Below, in pieces: positions 63,992 through 64,000 of a stretch of 64,000 bases of DNA. Origin of the DNA: CAVRGQ01 sp963720785 (lineage in GTDB: Bacteria > Actinomycetota > Acidimicrobiia > IMCC26256 > DASPTH01); contig CAVRGQ010000008.1 of assembly GCA_963720785.1 (NCBI GenBank), positions 682,001 to 746,000 on the forward strand. Reading direction: 5' to 3'. The notes under the pieces are model-generated. The model had not been told where the DNA came from and did no database searches. It saw nothing but the letters and a program-made list of their open reading frames with translations. The position numbers and the translations under genes are program-made. Within the stretch, counting starts at the first letter, position 1. Each line of letters opens with the position of its first letter.

Positions 63992-64000
63992 CACCACTCC

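Noticed and set aside
1..64000. CRISPR arrays, tRNA or rRNA genes, prophage or insertion-sequence genes
   Set aside because: No regularly spaced repeats, no cloverleaf or rRNA-like segments, and no transposase, integrase or phage proteins were seen on either strand.

Overview
The window is GC-rich DNA from an actinobacterium. The evidence is an F420-dependent LLM-class oxidoreductase, several DUF35/lipid-transfer-type and CaiB/BaiF CoA-transferase genes, a DUF222/HNH gene, frequent GTG starts and candidate leaderless promoters. The mix of catabolic genes looks most like uncultured or environmental Acidimicrobiia (an inference; no rRNA or tRNA gene is present). There is no phage, plasmid, CRISPR or transposase gene. 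Coding density is very high and no gene-free stretch exceeds 300 bases.

Layout. 0-6.5 kb: P450 (cut by the edge), flavin monooxygenase, DUF222/HNH protein, two Fe(II)/2-oxoglutarate dioxygenases, two cupins. 6.5-24.4 kb: DHFR-like protein, a Cys-less thiolase with its DUF35 partner, SulP transporter, a damaged PPK2, small SnoaL/YCII/membrane proteins, two ClC channels around a MarR repressor, a lipoprotein esterase, an acyltransferase-3/SGNH enzyme, a flippase-like protein, then TetR-CoA transferase and a convergent acyl-CoA dehydrogenase/SDR pair. 24.5-41.4 kb: F420 enzyme joined to an enoyl-CoA hydratase, amidohydrolase/MarR divergent pair, a single-chain pyruvate:ferredoxin oxidoreductase, thiolase/EthD, CoA transferase, a second amidohydrolase, an unknown protein with TauD and esterase, and a TetR-Rieske pair. 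41.7-50.1 kb: DHFR-like protein, a five-gene minus-strand operon (sulfotransferase, epimerase, SDR, acyl-CoA ligase, NMO-like), a CrtC/AttH-like protein and a third amidohydrolase. 50.2-64 kb: a five-gene minus-strand operon (two M24 proteins, two-domain CoA transferase, MarR, Zn-dehydrogenase), two VOC proteins, and a four-gene plus-strand operon (amidohydrolase, crotonase, Rieske oxygenase, acyl-CoA ligase), ending in an SDR.

Taken together this is a catabolic region: oxygenases open or hydroxylate hydrophobic or cyclic compounds, ligases and CoA transferases attach CoA, dehydrogenases, hydratases and thiolases or retro-aldolases shorten the chain, and local MarR/TetR repressors switch single blocks. 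Many junctions overlap by 1-8 bases, implying translational coupling.

The most notable non-coding signals are an 18-base motif shared by two promoters 1.3 kb apart (56.74 and 58.04 kb), a family of three near-identical palindromic elements (34.18, 41.43 and 50.13 kb), and three clear repressor operators (14.49, 28.09, 41.39 kb). About twenty genes are broken by small indels, so this sequence probably carries consensus errors; each is noted below as a frameshift and reconstructed across frames.
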